A DNA stretch of 64,000 bases from Winogradskyella epiphytica (GTDB lineage: Bacteria; Bacteroidota; Bacteroidia; Flavobacteriales; Flavobacteriaceae), in the NCBI RefSeq assembly GCF_003217215.1, contig NZ_QJTD01000001.1:186001-250000 (forward strand), given 5' to 3'. Both the position numbers and the translations under genes were made by a program. Below, in pieces: positions 16,084 through 24,691 of this stretch. Numbering within the stretch: position 1 is the first letter of the stretch; each line of letters begins with the position of its first letter. The notes beneath the pieces are model-generated. The model saw only the letters and a list, made by a program, of their open reading frames with translations, searched no databases and was not told the DNA's origin.

Positions 16084-16971
16084 ATGAAAATTACAAAATC
16101 GAATGTTACTGTTATTATAACGCTCATTTTTAGTGCTATTCTACTAGCCCTTCAAGGACCGGTGACAAAAGCCCTAGTAAAGAAGAGTGATCGACTAAAT
16201 GCGAAATATGCCGTGCATTATACCATTAAAAGTACTTTTACACTACCTGATATTTTAAGAGAAATCAGTGGTATAGTATGGTTAGACGAAAACACTTTTG
16301 CTAGCATACAGGATGAAGATGGTTTTATATATGTGTACGATGTCGCTGAAAATGAAATCAAAGATAAGATCGAATTTGCTAATTCTGGCGATTATGAAGG
16401 CATAGCCATTAATGAGAATGATGCTTATGTGATGAGAAGTGATGGCTTATTATTTGTTGTAAAAAATTACCGCTCTGAACATCCAGAGATTTCAGAAATT
16501 CAAACACCGTTTTCATCCGATAACGATATTGAAAGCCTCAATTATGATCCTGATAATAACAGATTACTCACCGCACCAAAAGAGGAAGATTTAATTACAA
16601 AAAATATAAAGGGCATTTATCAAATTCCTTTGAAAACAATGCGAATGGATAGTATGCCTATTATTAAAATTAATTTAAAATCTGAAAAACTGAAGCCATT
16701 TAGACATAAAAAAATACACAAAACATTTAATCCTTCAGGCATGGCCATCCATCCCATAACTAAAGAGATTTATCTCGTCGATGGAAAAAAGCCCAAGCTT
16801 ATGGTTTTAAATATGAAAGGTGAGATTTTAAAAGCACTTCCTTTGGACAAGCGTAAATTTGCACAACCAGAAGGCATTACTTTTAGTGATGATGGTCGTC
16901 TGTTTATCTCAAATGAAGCGGGAAACAAACATGACAATGGTAATATCTTAGAGGTGGAATTGAAAGAATAA
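16084..16971 (+). CDS. SdiA-regulated family beta-propeller-like protein
   Basis: A 295-residue protein with an N-terminal hydrophobic anchor or signal (residues 8-24). The remainder repeats strand-turn units: REISGIVWLDENTFASIQDE, DYEGIAINENDAYV, DIESLNYDP, PSGMAIHPITKEIYL, QPEGITFSDDGRLFISNE. This order is the signature of the SdiA-regulated (PF06977) family, whose members are probably periplasmic propellers of unknown activity. I prefer the ATG at 16084 over the one at 16063, because a promoter-like TACATTTA (16053-16060, with TTG at 16030-16032) ends two bases before the first ATG. Confidence 0.8.
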   Translation: MKITKSNVTVIITLIFSAILLALQGPVTKALVKKSDRLNAKYAVHYTIKSTFTLPDILREISGIVWLDENTFASIQDEDGFIYVYDVAENEIKDKIEFANSGDYEGIAINENDAYVMRSDGLLFVVKNYRSEHPEISEIQTPFSSDNDIESLNYDPDNNRLLTAPKEEDLITKNIKGIYQIPLKTMRMDSMPIIKINLKSEKLKPFRHKKIHKTFNPSGMAIHPITKEIYLVDGKKPKLMVLNMKGEILKALPLDKRKFAQPEGITFSDDGRLFISNEAGNKHDNGNILEVELKE

Positions 16972-17098
16972 GGCTTGGTAATTTTTTCATCAATATGGCT
17001 GTCATCACTATGATATAGATTTGGAGATGTATAATCTACAATAAGGTTTTTCAGTTGAGAGTAAATCATAAATCAAACGCTACTATGGCATTTATTTT

Positions 17099-17908
17099 CT
17101 AATCATTTAGCGTCCAAATCAGAGCTTTTTCTTTTGTAGCTCTAAAGATTGTATGGTGCTGTTCTTTAGGTTCGTCTGAATATTTCCATATCAAGCCAAT
17201 ATTCAAATTCTCTAGTTTTTTATTTAATTCTCTGGTATGTGCGGATATCTCTACAGTATTAGAACCTGCAAACCAAAGTTTCTTTTTTTGTTCATAATTT
17301 TCTTTTGCTAATGACTCAAAATTTTTGACTAAGTATTGTTCGTTATACCACAAAGCAGGATCTATTGCTATGTAGTAATCAAACATATCATTATCCAAAA
17401 GTAAGGTTTCTATTATAAATATTCCCGCGGCAGATTCTCCAATTATCGCTCTTTTATTTTCTGTACGATATTTGGTATTTATTTCTTCGAAAAGTTCATT
17501 TTTTATGAAATTTCTAAAATTAGTTGAGCCACCTGGATTGGGCACAATCTTTAAATCGTATTCAATCTCAGTAGGTCCCGACAAATCTCTTCTTCTTTCC
17601 GTATTTTCAATTCCGACCAAAATATAAGGAGGTATTTTATTTTGTTTAATCAGCTTAGCTAATGTATTTGCTATATGTGAAAAATCTTTCTTTATTCCAC
17701 CGTCTGGCATATAAAGAACAGGGAAGCTATCGGTTGATTCATTATAGCTTGGTGGCGTCCATATATTGACAACTCGGTCTTCGTTTAAAGCTTTGGAACT
17801 GATAATTAAAGTATCGTGATCTGGGATTAAGTCATTGTGAACTACCCCTCTGTTTTGACTGTTAACTATCAAAGTTCCAATGAATAGAAAGACTATTATC
17901 TTTTTCAT
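17099..17908 (-). CDS. Exported alpha/beta-hydrolase, putative esterase
   Basis: A 269-residue protein with a signal peptide (residues 1-18, LIVNSQ). It has the putative-esterase (esterase D/enterochelin esterase) pattern: W-T-P-P-S-Y near residue 50, PVLYMPDGG, ILVGIEN, and the nucleophile in IIGESAAG. A terminal histidine is plausible in EQHHTIF. Members hydrolyse siderophore, acyl or sugar esters; the substrate here is unknown. It is paralogous in fold to the 19124 gene and belongs to a three-gene stretch of exported hydrolases. Confidence 0.8.
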   Translation of the reverse strand: MKKIIVFLFIGTLIVNSQNRGVVHNDLIPDHDTLIISSKALNEDRVVNIWTPPSYNESTDSFPVLYMPDGGIKKDFSHIANTLAKLIKQNKIPPYILVGIENTERRRDLSGPTEIEYDLKIVPNPGGSTNFRNFIKNELFEEINTKYRTENKRAIIGESAAGIFIIETLLLDNDMFDYYIAIDPALWYNEQYLVKNFESLAKENYEQKKKLWFAGSNTVEISAHTRELNKKLENLNIGLIWKYSDEPKEQHHTIFRATKEKALIWTLND

Positions 17909-18014
17909 AATTGTTCGTTTTCTTTATTGAGTATGAACCTTTCGTGCAAGGTGTCGTAACACCCCTCAAGATGCTATTATACATTTTTATAGCGTTCGTA
18001 TTTTCAACGTACTT

Positions 18015-18947
18015 CTATTTTTCTCCCCAATAATTATAAAAGAGTCTACCAATTTCTGCTGAAAACTCAAATCCTGCATTCGTTGAATTTAGTGGTTTTG
18101 AATCATTCACATTTGTACATTTTAGTCCAATAACATATTCACTTTTCGATGTTTTTATATAAGCAACATCTCCTCGATAACCTGGCGTATATCCTGCTTT
18201 GCTATACAATTCAATACCAGCGTATATTGGTTTATATTTTCCGAAGACCTCCATAGTTGTCACTTCTTCAACAAATGGACTCCATGGCAAGTGACGAGCA
18301 AGTCCATTATCCTCATAATGTTTTAGCATAATGCTTTTGCATAAATCAGCTGCTTTTTTCAAATACCCATATTTTTCTGGTTGAGCTAATATTTGAGCTG
18401 CAGTTGCTAATGACTTTGCTGAAGTTGAAATCCAATCACCTCTAAAAACTTCGCCTTTAACTTCGGAATCATTAATACCCATTTTTTTCAAAAAATTATC
18501 GACAGCTTCTATTCCTCCAACTTCCCTTAATAATATATTAGTTGCAACATTATCAGAAATAGACATCATTAAGTATGCTACAAATGATAGTGAAACTTGA
18601 TTTCCCGGTATTTCGAAACGCAACACTCCGGAACCTAAAACTTTGTCTTCTTCTGTAAGTGTTATTCGATTGGTTGGATCTAAAGTGCCGCTGATAACCT
18701 GTTCGGCATAAGTTAGTAAAATGTAAAGTTTTGCTTCACTTGCAGCATTATGAATACTACTTGCATCAATATCTATAATTTGTCCGGTTGTAAGATTTTC
18801 TGCGTATAAATGAGCGTTGCCGTCGAAGTTTTCTATCAATTCATTTAATTGACTCTCAAGACTACTATTCTCTTTAATATTAGTATTACAAGATAGAAAT
18901 ACTACGAGGAAAGCTAAAACTGGTTTTCTGAATGGTTTAATTTTCAT
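18015..18947 (-). CDS. Lipoprotein serine hydrolase of the class A beta-lactamase fold
   Basis: A 310-residue lipoprotein (lipobox VFLSC, Cys20). The penicillin-recognising fold is shown by SEAK at Ser70-Lys73, SDN at 131-133, and K-A-G at 250-252 where beta-lactamases usually have KTG or KSG. The omega-loop E-x-x-L-N motif holding the deacylating glutamate of class A enzymes is not recognisable. Without it, rapid beta-lactam hydrolysis is doubtful; a penicillin-binding or other serine hydrolase role is possible. The upstream gap holds a small stem-loop (18988-19015). Confidence 0.8.
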   Translation of the reverse strand: MKIKPFRKPVLAFLVVFLSCNTNIKENSSLESQLNELIENFDGNAHLYAENLTTGQIIDIDASSIHNAASEAKLYILLTYAEQVISGTLDPTNRITLTEEDKVLGSGVLRFEIPGNQVSLSFVAYLMMSISDNVATNILLREVGGIEAVDNFLKKMGINDSEVKGEVFRGDWISTSAKSLATAAQILAQPEKYGYLKKAADLCKSIMLKHYEDNGLARHLPWSPFVEEVTTMEVFGKYKPIYAGIELYSKAGYTPGYRGDVAYIKTSKSEYVIGLKCTNVNDSKPLNSTNAGFEFSAEIGRLFYNYWGEK

Positions 18948-18987
18948 AAATGAGTGTTATTCAGTTGATTAGTTTGGTAAAATAACG

Positions 18988-19015
18988 CACAACGTCTCGG
19001 CTCTAAGTAGTTGTG
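18988..19015. repeat. Small inverted repeat between hydrolase genes
   Basis: CACAAC (18988-18993) and GTTGTG (19010-19015) are perfect inverted repeats flanking 16 bp, within the 176-bp gap between two hydrolase genes. The right flank continues GTGTGAG. Its role is unknown; it may be part of a mobile or cassette-type boundary. Confidence 0.4.
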
Positions 19016-19123
19016 TGAGTAAGCGGTTAATTTAGCAATCACAAACCAGACAGAAAATCCGTGAGGATTTTAAGAAGTAGACCAGAATAAACACTAGTTT
19101 ACAGCTATTGATGTCTTTAGTTA

Positions 19124-20284
19124 TTACTTGTCAATATAGTTTTCAATCCTATACTCAAATTCGGTTTGTATTTCAGGTCTTATAGTGATATTTCCATAAG
19201 TTCCCGTTACTTCCGCTTCTGATTTCCAATTTCCTCTTGTAAATTTAAATTGAGCAGGACTTTTCAATTTAAGAGTTATTTGTCTCTTAAAATCAGAAAT
19301 TTTCTCCATTTTAATTTTTTTAGGATTCCAATTTGCCAAATTATCTTGATTACCCGTTATGTATATTGCTTTCTCTTTTTTAAGAACCTTCACTTTAATT
19401 GTGGCTTTATATTCTTCTTTACTTAATTCTTTCTCTTGTAAAGCTAGTATTTCTTTCAAATAAAAATCAAATCCTTTGTTTAAACTTGGCGGATACGTAC
19501 TCCAATGATTGCACTTTGTGAATTCATTCATTTGAACTATAAGCTTGTTGTTTTTTAGTTCTTGTGTGTAGTAAGAATATACTTTCTCATTTGCAGGCTT
19601 CCACTCTTTCCAATAGTCTGTACCCTCATTAGCATTACTTAAATATAAATAGGTTGGCTTTTCTATTTTGGAATAATCAAAATTTACAAGTTCGTTTGCT
19701 AATTTATCGTTGTCATATGCGAGATTGGGCGAAATTGCTATGTATGAATTAAAAAAATTTGGATTTTTAATAAAAGTGCTTAAAACGAATGAAGCACTTA
19801 ATGAATGTCCTACTGCTATCCTAATACTTAAAGTTCTGTAGTTTGAATCTATAAATGGAATTATTTCATTACTAACAAACCCAAAGAAATTGTCAGCATT
19901 ACCAGAATATTTTCCATATCTGTCCTTTGCACCTTTTGTCTCTAATACAGGCAGCAAATCATTATTTCTTGAGTAATCAAGTTTTTCATTGTAAGGTGAA
20001 GTTATCCCAACAATAATATATGATTTTGTATTATCAGTCAAAAACGAAATCATTGAACTCGTGTAATCAAAGAACTCTCTGTTTTGACTATCAAACACAT
20101 AAATAACGCTAAAAGATTCATTTTCTCTCCAGTCGTAATCGACTGGTGTGTAAATTAAAATTTCTCTTTCTTGGCCTAAGACTTCTGACTCGATTTTTAC
20201 ATTTTCAACCCTTGCTATATCTTGTCCAAATATCGCACTTGTATAAAATATGATTAGGATAATTAAAACAATGTTTTTTATCAT
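19124..20284 (-). CDS. Exported putative esterase with C-terminal CBM20-like domain
   Basis: A 386-residue protein with a signal peptide (residues 1-20, AIFGQ). An esterase D-like alpha/beta-hydrolase domain spans about 25-280: Y-T-P-V-D-Y, VIYVFDSQN, IIVGITSP and the nucleophile elbow VGHSLSA. The acid and histidine are not assigned with certainty; CNHWSTYP may hold the histidine. A C-terminal beta-domain (about 295-380) has ITGNQDNLANWNP and a later FKFTRGNW, reminiscent of starch-binding (CBM20/CBM48-like) modules. That would suggest carbohydrate-ester targeting, but this is inference. Confidence 0.78.
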   Translation of the reverse strand: MIKNIVLIILIIFYTSAIFGQDIARVENVKIESEVLGQEREILIYTPVDYDWRENESFSVIYVFDSQNREFFDYTSSMISFLTDNTKSYIIVGITSPYNEKLDYSRNNDLLPVLETKGAKDRYGKYSGNADNFFGFVSNEIIPFIDSNYRTLSIRIAVGHSLSASFVLSTFIKNPNFFNSYIAISPNLAYDNDKLANELVNFDYSKIEKPTYLYLSNANEGTDYWKEWKPANEKVYSYYTQELKNNKLIVQMNEFTKCNHWSTYPPSLNKGFDFYLKEILALQEKELSKEEYKATIKVKVLKKEKAIYITGNQDNLANWNPKKIKMEKISDFKRQITLKLKSPAQFKFTRGNWKSEAEVTGTYGNITIRPEIQTEFEYRIENYIDK

Positions 20285-20518
20285 ATTTTATCGATTATCT
20301 TTAATTACACACAAGGGGAATATTTAGTAACAATTTAATATATTGTCTATTATAAATGCTTTTAATTCGACTTAATAAAGCTTTAAGTATCTAATTTAGT
20401 AAAAATTACTCGAAGTACAGGGTTTACTGTTTTGGAATTTTAAAAGAAGAATAAATGTGGTTTTGGAATTGCAAGACGTGAAAATTGCTGCGCATTCTAC
20501 AAAGCGCCGCTTTGAAAA
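20285..20518. other. Intergenic region upstream of the hydrolase gene
   Basis: This AT-rich stretch has no gene that I can support. A small perfect palindrome, AAAGCG-C-CGCTTT (20501-20513), lies beside the larger hairpin at 20519-20574. Nothing resembles an integrase or a duplicate of the tRNA 3' end. Confidence 0.5.
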
Positions 20519-20574
20519 CAAAAAACTCAAACTTTTAAATTCAAGCGAGCTTGATTTAACGCTTGAGTTTTTTG
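20519..20574 (-). terminator. Large hairpin terminator downstream of tRNA-Arg
   Basis: Perfect 12-bp arms (20519-20530 and 20563-20574, CAAAAAACTCAA and its complement) enclose a second perfect palindrome, TCAAGC-GA-GCTTGA (20541-20554). Read on the minus strand the distal arm ends in TTTTTTG, as expected for an intrinsic terminator of the tRNA transcript nine bases away. Confidence 0.75.
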
Positions 20575-20582
20575 TTTATTCG

Positions 20583-20656
20583 TGACCTCGAGAGGATTCG
20601 AACCTCCAACCCCCAGAGCCGAAATCTGATATTCTATCCAGTTGAACTACGAGGCC
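20583..20656 (-). tRNA. tRNA-Arg (anticodon UCG)
   Basis: The minus strand folds as a 74-nt tRNA. The acceptor stem is GGCCTCG with CGAGGTC (one G-U pair) and discriminator A. The anticodon stem TCAGA/TCTGG holds the loop TTTCGGC, giving anticodon TCG, which reads CGA and probably other CGN arginine codons. The T arm is GGAGG-TTCGAAT-CCTCT. The 3' CCA is not encoded. The yqeY-like gene ends 30 bp upstream on the same strand and a hairpin terminator follows. Confidence 0.95.
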
Positions 20657-20662
20657 TTAAAT

Positions 20663-20678
20663 TCCTGCTAGTGCAGGA
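20663..20678 (-). other. Small stem-loop between yqeY and tRNA-Arg
   Basis: TCCTGC-TAGT-GCAGGA is a perfect 6-bp hairpin with a 4-base loop in the 30-bp gap. No T-run follows, so it is more likely a processing or attenuating structure than a full terminator. Confidence 0.4.
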
Positions 20679-20686
20679 CTATATTT

Positions 20687-21136
20687 TTAAGATAATTTGG
20701 CTTTTACAATACTTGAAATCGTTTTTCCATCCGCTTGTCCTGCTAATTCCTTACTAACCATTCCCATAACTTTCCCCATATCTTTCATACCATCTGCTCC
20801 AACCTGCTCAATAGTTCTTACAACTACTTTTTCAATCTCTTCTTCACTTAAAGCTTCAGGTAAAAACTGACTAATGACTTCTGCTTGTGCTAATTCAGGT
20901 TCAGCTAAATCTTTACGATCTTGTTCTAAAAATATAGCAGCACTGTCCTTGCGTTGTTTTACCATTTTAGATAAAATTTTTATCTCTTCCTCTTCAGAAA
21001 TATCTTCCTTAGAACCCGTTGATGTCTGAGCTAATAATATTTCAGATTTTACAGCTCTTAACGCTGCTAAGGCTGTTTGGTCCTTTTCTTTCATCGCCGT
21101 TTTCATGGCTGTCATTATATCACTTTGCAAACTCAT
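20687..21136 (-). CDS. GatB/YqeY domain protein
   Basis: A 149-residue cytoplasmic protein that is entirely the YqeY domain, a helical module related to the tail of the GatB subunit of the amidotransferase that makes Gln-tRNA/Asn-tRNA. Typical features are an N-terminal amphipathic helix with AMKEKD, LAALRAVKSEIL near residue 25, KQRKDSA, FLPEALSEEE and a C-terminal GKVMGMV...ADG. The activity of stand-alone YqeY proteins is not established. Its position next to a tRNA gene fits a tRNA-related role but does not prove one. Confidence 0.9.
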   Translation of the reverse strand: MSLQSDIMTAMKTAMKEKDQTALAALRAVKSEILLAQTSTGSKEDISEEEEIKILSKMVKQRKDSAAIFLEQDRKDLAEPELAQAEVISQFLPEALSEEEIEKVVVRTIEQVGADGMKDMGKVMGMVSKELAGQADGKTISSIVKAKLS

Positions 21137-21233
21137 AATTTTATCCTTTTAATAAGTGCTGCGAAGATAGTAAAAAGTTTTTCTAGGCTCATAGAAGAAT
21201 TACAGATACCATCATTTTTTTATCAAAAACAAA

Positions 21234-21265
21234 TAGCCCATAAAGTTGGGGAACTCTATGGGCTA
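21234..21265 (-). terminator. Hairpin terminator after ftsZ, end of the dcw cluster
   Basis: TAGCCCATA (21234-21242) and TATGGGCTA (21257-21265) are perfect 9-bp arms, extended after one mismatch by AGTT/AACT around a GGGG loop (CCCC on the transcribed strand). On the minus strand it is followed by TTTGTTTTTG. It lies 32 bp after the ftsZ stop. Confidence 0.8.
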
Positions 21266-21297
21266 GATTTTAGTGATTCACTGAATTTAGTAAAACA

Positions 21298-23286
21298 CTA
21301 ATCTACATTATCATGTAGGAATGAATTATTACTGCGCAATTGGATATCGTCATTATCATCCGTTCCAACAGACATTCTAGAAGCTCTTGTTTCAGAAGAA
21401 TGTTGCGTTTCACTTAGATTAACACCTTGTCTTTTGTACGCAGGTTCTCTTTCTATCTCATCAATCTTTGCGTTATTAAACTTATAGTTGAAGTCCTTCA
21501 TCTTTCTTCTACGTTCATCTGCACGTGCAATCAATAGTTCTGAAATTGGACTATTCATCGGGTCGATCTCTTCTTCAGGAGCTTTTGTAGGCTCTGGAGT
21601 TGGCATCGTTTTCTTTTCGAAAACTATATCTTCTTTTACTTCCTTTTTTTCTGTTTTCGTATTTATCGAAGAGTGCATAGGCTCAAAATCTTCTAGAACA
21701 TAACGCTTTTCACCTTCTTGATTAACCTCTGTTACAGAAATAATTTCAACTGGATCTTTTACCTCCATTTCATTAACATCTTCCTCTGCATCTAAAGTAA
21801 AAAACGTTGGTTCGTCTTTAGCCTTTGATTCAGGTTCCTCAATTGGATCCTCTGCCTTGTTTGTTAAAGGTAAATCGAAAGTCAATGTAATTTGCTCTTC
21901 TGGTTCTTCGTGAATTTGTTCCGCTTTATTCTCTATTGGAGTGATAATAAACTCTTCTGGCTCTGGCTGAACTGGCGCTTGTGGCTTAGAGTCTAAAACT
22001 TCATCATATACAACATTCATATTTCTTAAGAAATCGGTTGTTGCGATTAAATCTGTTCCTCTATCTTCTTCAGTTTTTGGCTGAGATTTAGGTTGAGTTG
22101 ATGGTTGCGATTTAACTTCAACTTGTTGCGGCTCTTCAAATAGATTATGACGAACAATTGGCGCTTCCTTTTTCTCTTCTAAAACAATATCAGGCGTAAT
22201 AATAGCTGGCTCCTTATCTTGAGTACTAATATTTGTTTCAATTGTTTCTTCTAAAGCATGAATGACTTTCTTAGTTTCAGTATTCGAAATTTCATTCTGT
22301 TGATCGATATCAAAACCTGTAGCAATAATAGTTACTGAAATAGATTCTTGTAACTCTTCATCTTCACCAACACCCATAATTATATTGGCTCCATGACCTG
22401 CTTCGTTTTGAATATGATCGTTAATTTCACCTATTTCATCAATAGTAATTTCTTGTGAACCTGAAACGATCAGCAACAATACGTTTTTAGCCCCAGTAAT
22501 TTTATTATCGTTAAGTAATGGTGAATCTAATGCTTTCATAATAGCATCTTGAGCTCTGGTTTGTCCAGAAGAGGTTGCCGATCCCATAATCGCTGTTCCA
22601 CTATTACTCAATACCGTTTTAGCATCACGCAAATCAATGTTTTGCGTGTAGTGATGCGTAATTACTTCTGCAATACCTCTAGAAGCCGTTGATAATACTT
22701 CGTCGGCTTTTGAGAAACCAGCCTTAAAACCAAGGTTTCCGTATACTTCACGTAATTTGTTATTATTAATAACCACAAGTGAATCTACATGGGCCCGAAG
22801 TTTTTCAATCCCACGTTGCGCTTGTTCATTACGCATTTTTCCTTCAAATTGGAATGGCATTGTAACTATACCAACGGTTAGAATATCTAACTCTTTTGAT
22901 AACTTAGCAATGATTGGCGCAGCACCTGTACCTGTACCTCCACCCATTCCTGCAGTGATAAATACCATTTTTGTATTGGTATCTAACATTCTACGAATGT
23001 CTTCTAAACTTTCCAAAGCGGCTTGTTCTCCAACATCTGGATTTGCTCCTGCTCCAAGACCTTCAGTTAAATTAACTCCTAATTGTATTTTGTTTGGGAC
23101 ACCACTATTGTGAAGTGCCTGTGAATCTGTATTACAGATTACAAAATCTACGCCCTTGATACCTTGCTGAAACATGTGGTTAATGGCATTACTACCACCT
23201 CCACCAACACCAATCACCTTAATGACGTTTGATTGGTGCTTAGGTAAATCGAATGAAATGTTTCCAAATTCGTTGCTGTTGCTCAT
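21298..23286 (-). CDS. ftsZ: Cell division protein FtsZ with long C-terminal linker
   Basis: FtsZ is the tubulin-like GTPase that forms the division ring. The GTPase core (about residues 15-330) has GGGGSNAINHM and the tubulin signature GGGTGTGAAP. The protein has 662 residues against about 380 in Escherichia coli; the excess is an acidic, Glu/Pro/Lys-rich linker of roughly 250 residues with no fold visible. The tail ends in IQLRSNNSFLHDNVD, the conserved C-terminal peptide of Flavobacteriia that would bind FtsA. It is the last gene of the dcw cluster, 64 bp after ftsA, with a terminator following. Confidence 0.97.
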   Translation of the reverse strand: MSNSNEFGNISFDLPKHQSNVIKVIGVGGGGSNAINHMFQQGIKGVDFVICNTDSQALHNSGVPNKIQLGVNLTEGLGAGANPDVGEQAALESLEDIRRMLDTNTKMVFITAGMGGGTGTGAAPIIAKLSKELDILTVGIVTMPFQFEGKMRNEQAQRGIEKLRAHVDSLVVINNNKLREVYGNLGFKAGFSKADEVLSTASRGIAEVITHHYTQNIDLRDAKTVLSNSGTAIMGSATSSGQTRAQDAIMKALDSPLLNDNKITGAKNVLLLIVSGSQEITIDEIGEINDHIQNEAGHGANIIMGVGEDEELQESISVTIIATGFDIDQQNEISNTETKKVIHALEETIETNISTQDKEPAIITPDIVLEEKKEAPIVRHNLFEEPQQVEVKSQPSTQPKSQPKTEEDRGTDLIATTDFLRNMNVVYDEVLDSKPQAPVQPEPEEFIITPIENKAEQIHEEPEEQITLTFDLPLTNKAEDPIEEPESKAKDEPTFFTLDAEEDVNEMEVKDPVEIISVTEVNQEGEKRYVLEDFEPMHSSINTKTEKKEVKEDIVFEKKTMPTPEPTKAPEEEIDPMNSPISELLIARADERRRKMKDFNYKFNNAKIDEIEREPAYKRQGVNLSETQHSSETRASRMSVGTDDNDDIQLRSNNSFLHDNVD

Positions 23287-23350
23287 TTTACTTTTTATTA
23301 TGGGTTTTCTATACTCTTTTTTTATTCTCCGGACTTTTATTCAGTTGTCC

Positions 23351-24688
23351 CTACTCGGCGTTATCTAAAAATTCTTTTACACGCTCCGTGAGTTTATCTA
23401 AGAATGTACGTCGCTCTTTTTTTGGTTCTTCAACGACCACATCATCCTCAGAAGTTTGGTCTAGTACTTGTTCTTCTTCGGCCAGTACCGCTTCTTCTAC
23501 TTCTATAGCTTCAGCCTTCTTACGTTCTTGACGCTTCAGGCCGTCCATCACTAGTCCAACTGCTGTTGCGTATAACGGACTTGCTATTTCACCATCACTA
23601 TCACCAGCCAAATGCTCATTTGGATAGCCAATTCTAGTATCCATTCCTGTGATATACTCCACTAATTGTTTTAAGTGTTTCAACTGAGCGCCACCTCCTG
23701 TTAACACAATACCTCCTATTAGTTTTTTCTTTTGTTCTTCGTGACCGTAGTTTTTAATTTCAACATAAACTTGTTCTACGATTTCTACCACTCTAGCGTG
23801 GATAATCTTAGACAAATTCTTCAAAGTGATTTCCTTCGGTTCTCTTCCTCTTAGTCCAGGAATAGACACAATTTCATTATCCTTATTCTCACCTGGCCAG
23901 GCCGATCCAAATCTAATTTTTAAAAGCTCTGCTTGTTTTTCGATGATTGAACAGCCCTCTTTAATATCTTCTGTAATTACATTACCACCAAAAGGAATAA
24001 CCGCCGTATGACGAATAATTCCATCTTTAAAAACGGCTAAATCTGTTGTTCCACCACCTATATCAATTAAAGCAACACCTGCTTCCTTTTCTTCTCTACT
24101 CAACACCGCATTGGCTGAAGCTAACGGCTCTAAAGTGATGCCTTCTAAATTTAAATCGGCAGATTTTATACAACGACCTACGTTTCTGATTGAAGACACC
24201 TGTCCGACAACCACGTGGAAGTTTGCTTCAAGTCGACCACCATACATACCGATTGGTTCGGTAATTTCACCTTGACCATCGACTTTAAATTCTTGAGGTA
24301 GAACATGTATAATTTCTTCACCAGGAAGCATAACCAATTTGTGCACTTGATTAATGAGACGATCTAAATCATCTTCATCTATCACCAATTCCGAATTGGG
24401 TCTTGTGATGTAATCACTATGTTGTAAGCTGCGTATATGCTGACCAGCAATACCTACGGTGACATCTTCTATTTTTTCTGATGCAGCAGCTTCCGCTTCT
24501 TGTACAGCTTGTTGTATAGATTGAATAGTTTGGGTTATATTATTAACCACTCCTCGGTGAACACCTAAACTTTTAGCTCTACCTATACCTAAAATCTCAA
24601 CTTTACCGTATTCATTTTTGCGACCAATCATGGCCACAATCTTCGTGGTACCTATATCTAGACCTACCGATATATTACTCTTTTCCAT
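23351..24688 (-). CDS. ftsA: Cell division protein FtsA
   Basis: A 445-residue actin-like ATPase that tethers FtsZ to the membrane. Phosphate-binding loops are visible: GLDIGTTKIVAMIG near residue 8, LIDIGGGTTDLAVF around residue 207, and VLTGGGAQLKHL around residue 335. A Glu/Val-rich spacer leads to a C-terminal amphipathic helix (FLDKLTERVKEFLDN) that fits the membrane-targeting sequence. It starts three bases after the ftsQ stop and is followed by ftsZ, the standard order. Confidence 0.96.
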   Translation of the reverse strand: MEKSNISVGLDIGTTKIVAMIGRKNEYGKVEILGIGRAKSLGVHRGVVNNITQTIQSIQQAVQEAEAAASEKIEDVTVGIAGQHIRSLQHSDYITRPNSELVIDEDDLDRLINQVHKLVMLPGEEIIHVLPQEFKVDGQGEITEPIGMYGGRLEANFHVVVGQVSSIRNVGRCIKSADLNLEGITLEPLASANAVLSREEKEAGVALIDIGGGTTDLAVFKDGIIRHTAVIPFGGNVITEDIKEGCSIIEKQAELLKIRFGSAWPGENKDNEIVSIPGLRGREPKEITLKNLSKIIHARVVEIVEQVYVEIKNYGHEEQKKKLIGGIVLTGGGAQLKHLKQLVEYITGMDTRIGYPNEHLAGDSDGEIASPLYATAVGLVMDGLKRQERKKAEAIEVEEAVLAEEEQVLDQTSEDDVVVEEPKKERRTFLDKLTERVKEFLDNAE

Positions 24689-24691
24689 AGC

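Noticed and set aside
18015-18947. Calling this gene a beta-lactam resistance enzyme
   Set aside because: Key features of class A lactamases (KTG, omega-loop ExxLN) are changed or missing, so a resistance call would be unsupported.
17099-20656. Integrated element or genomic island using tRNA-Arg as attachment site
   Set aside because: No integrase and no second copy of the tRNA 3' end were seen nearby, so only a weak accessory-cluster claim is kept.
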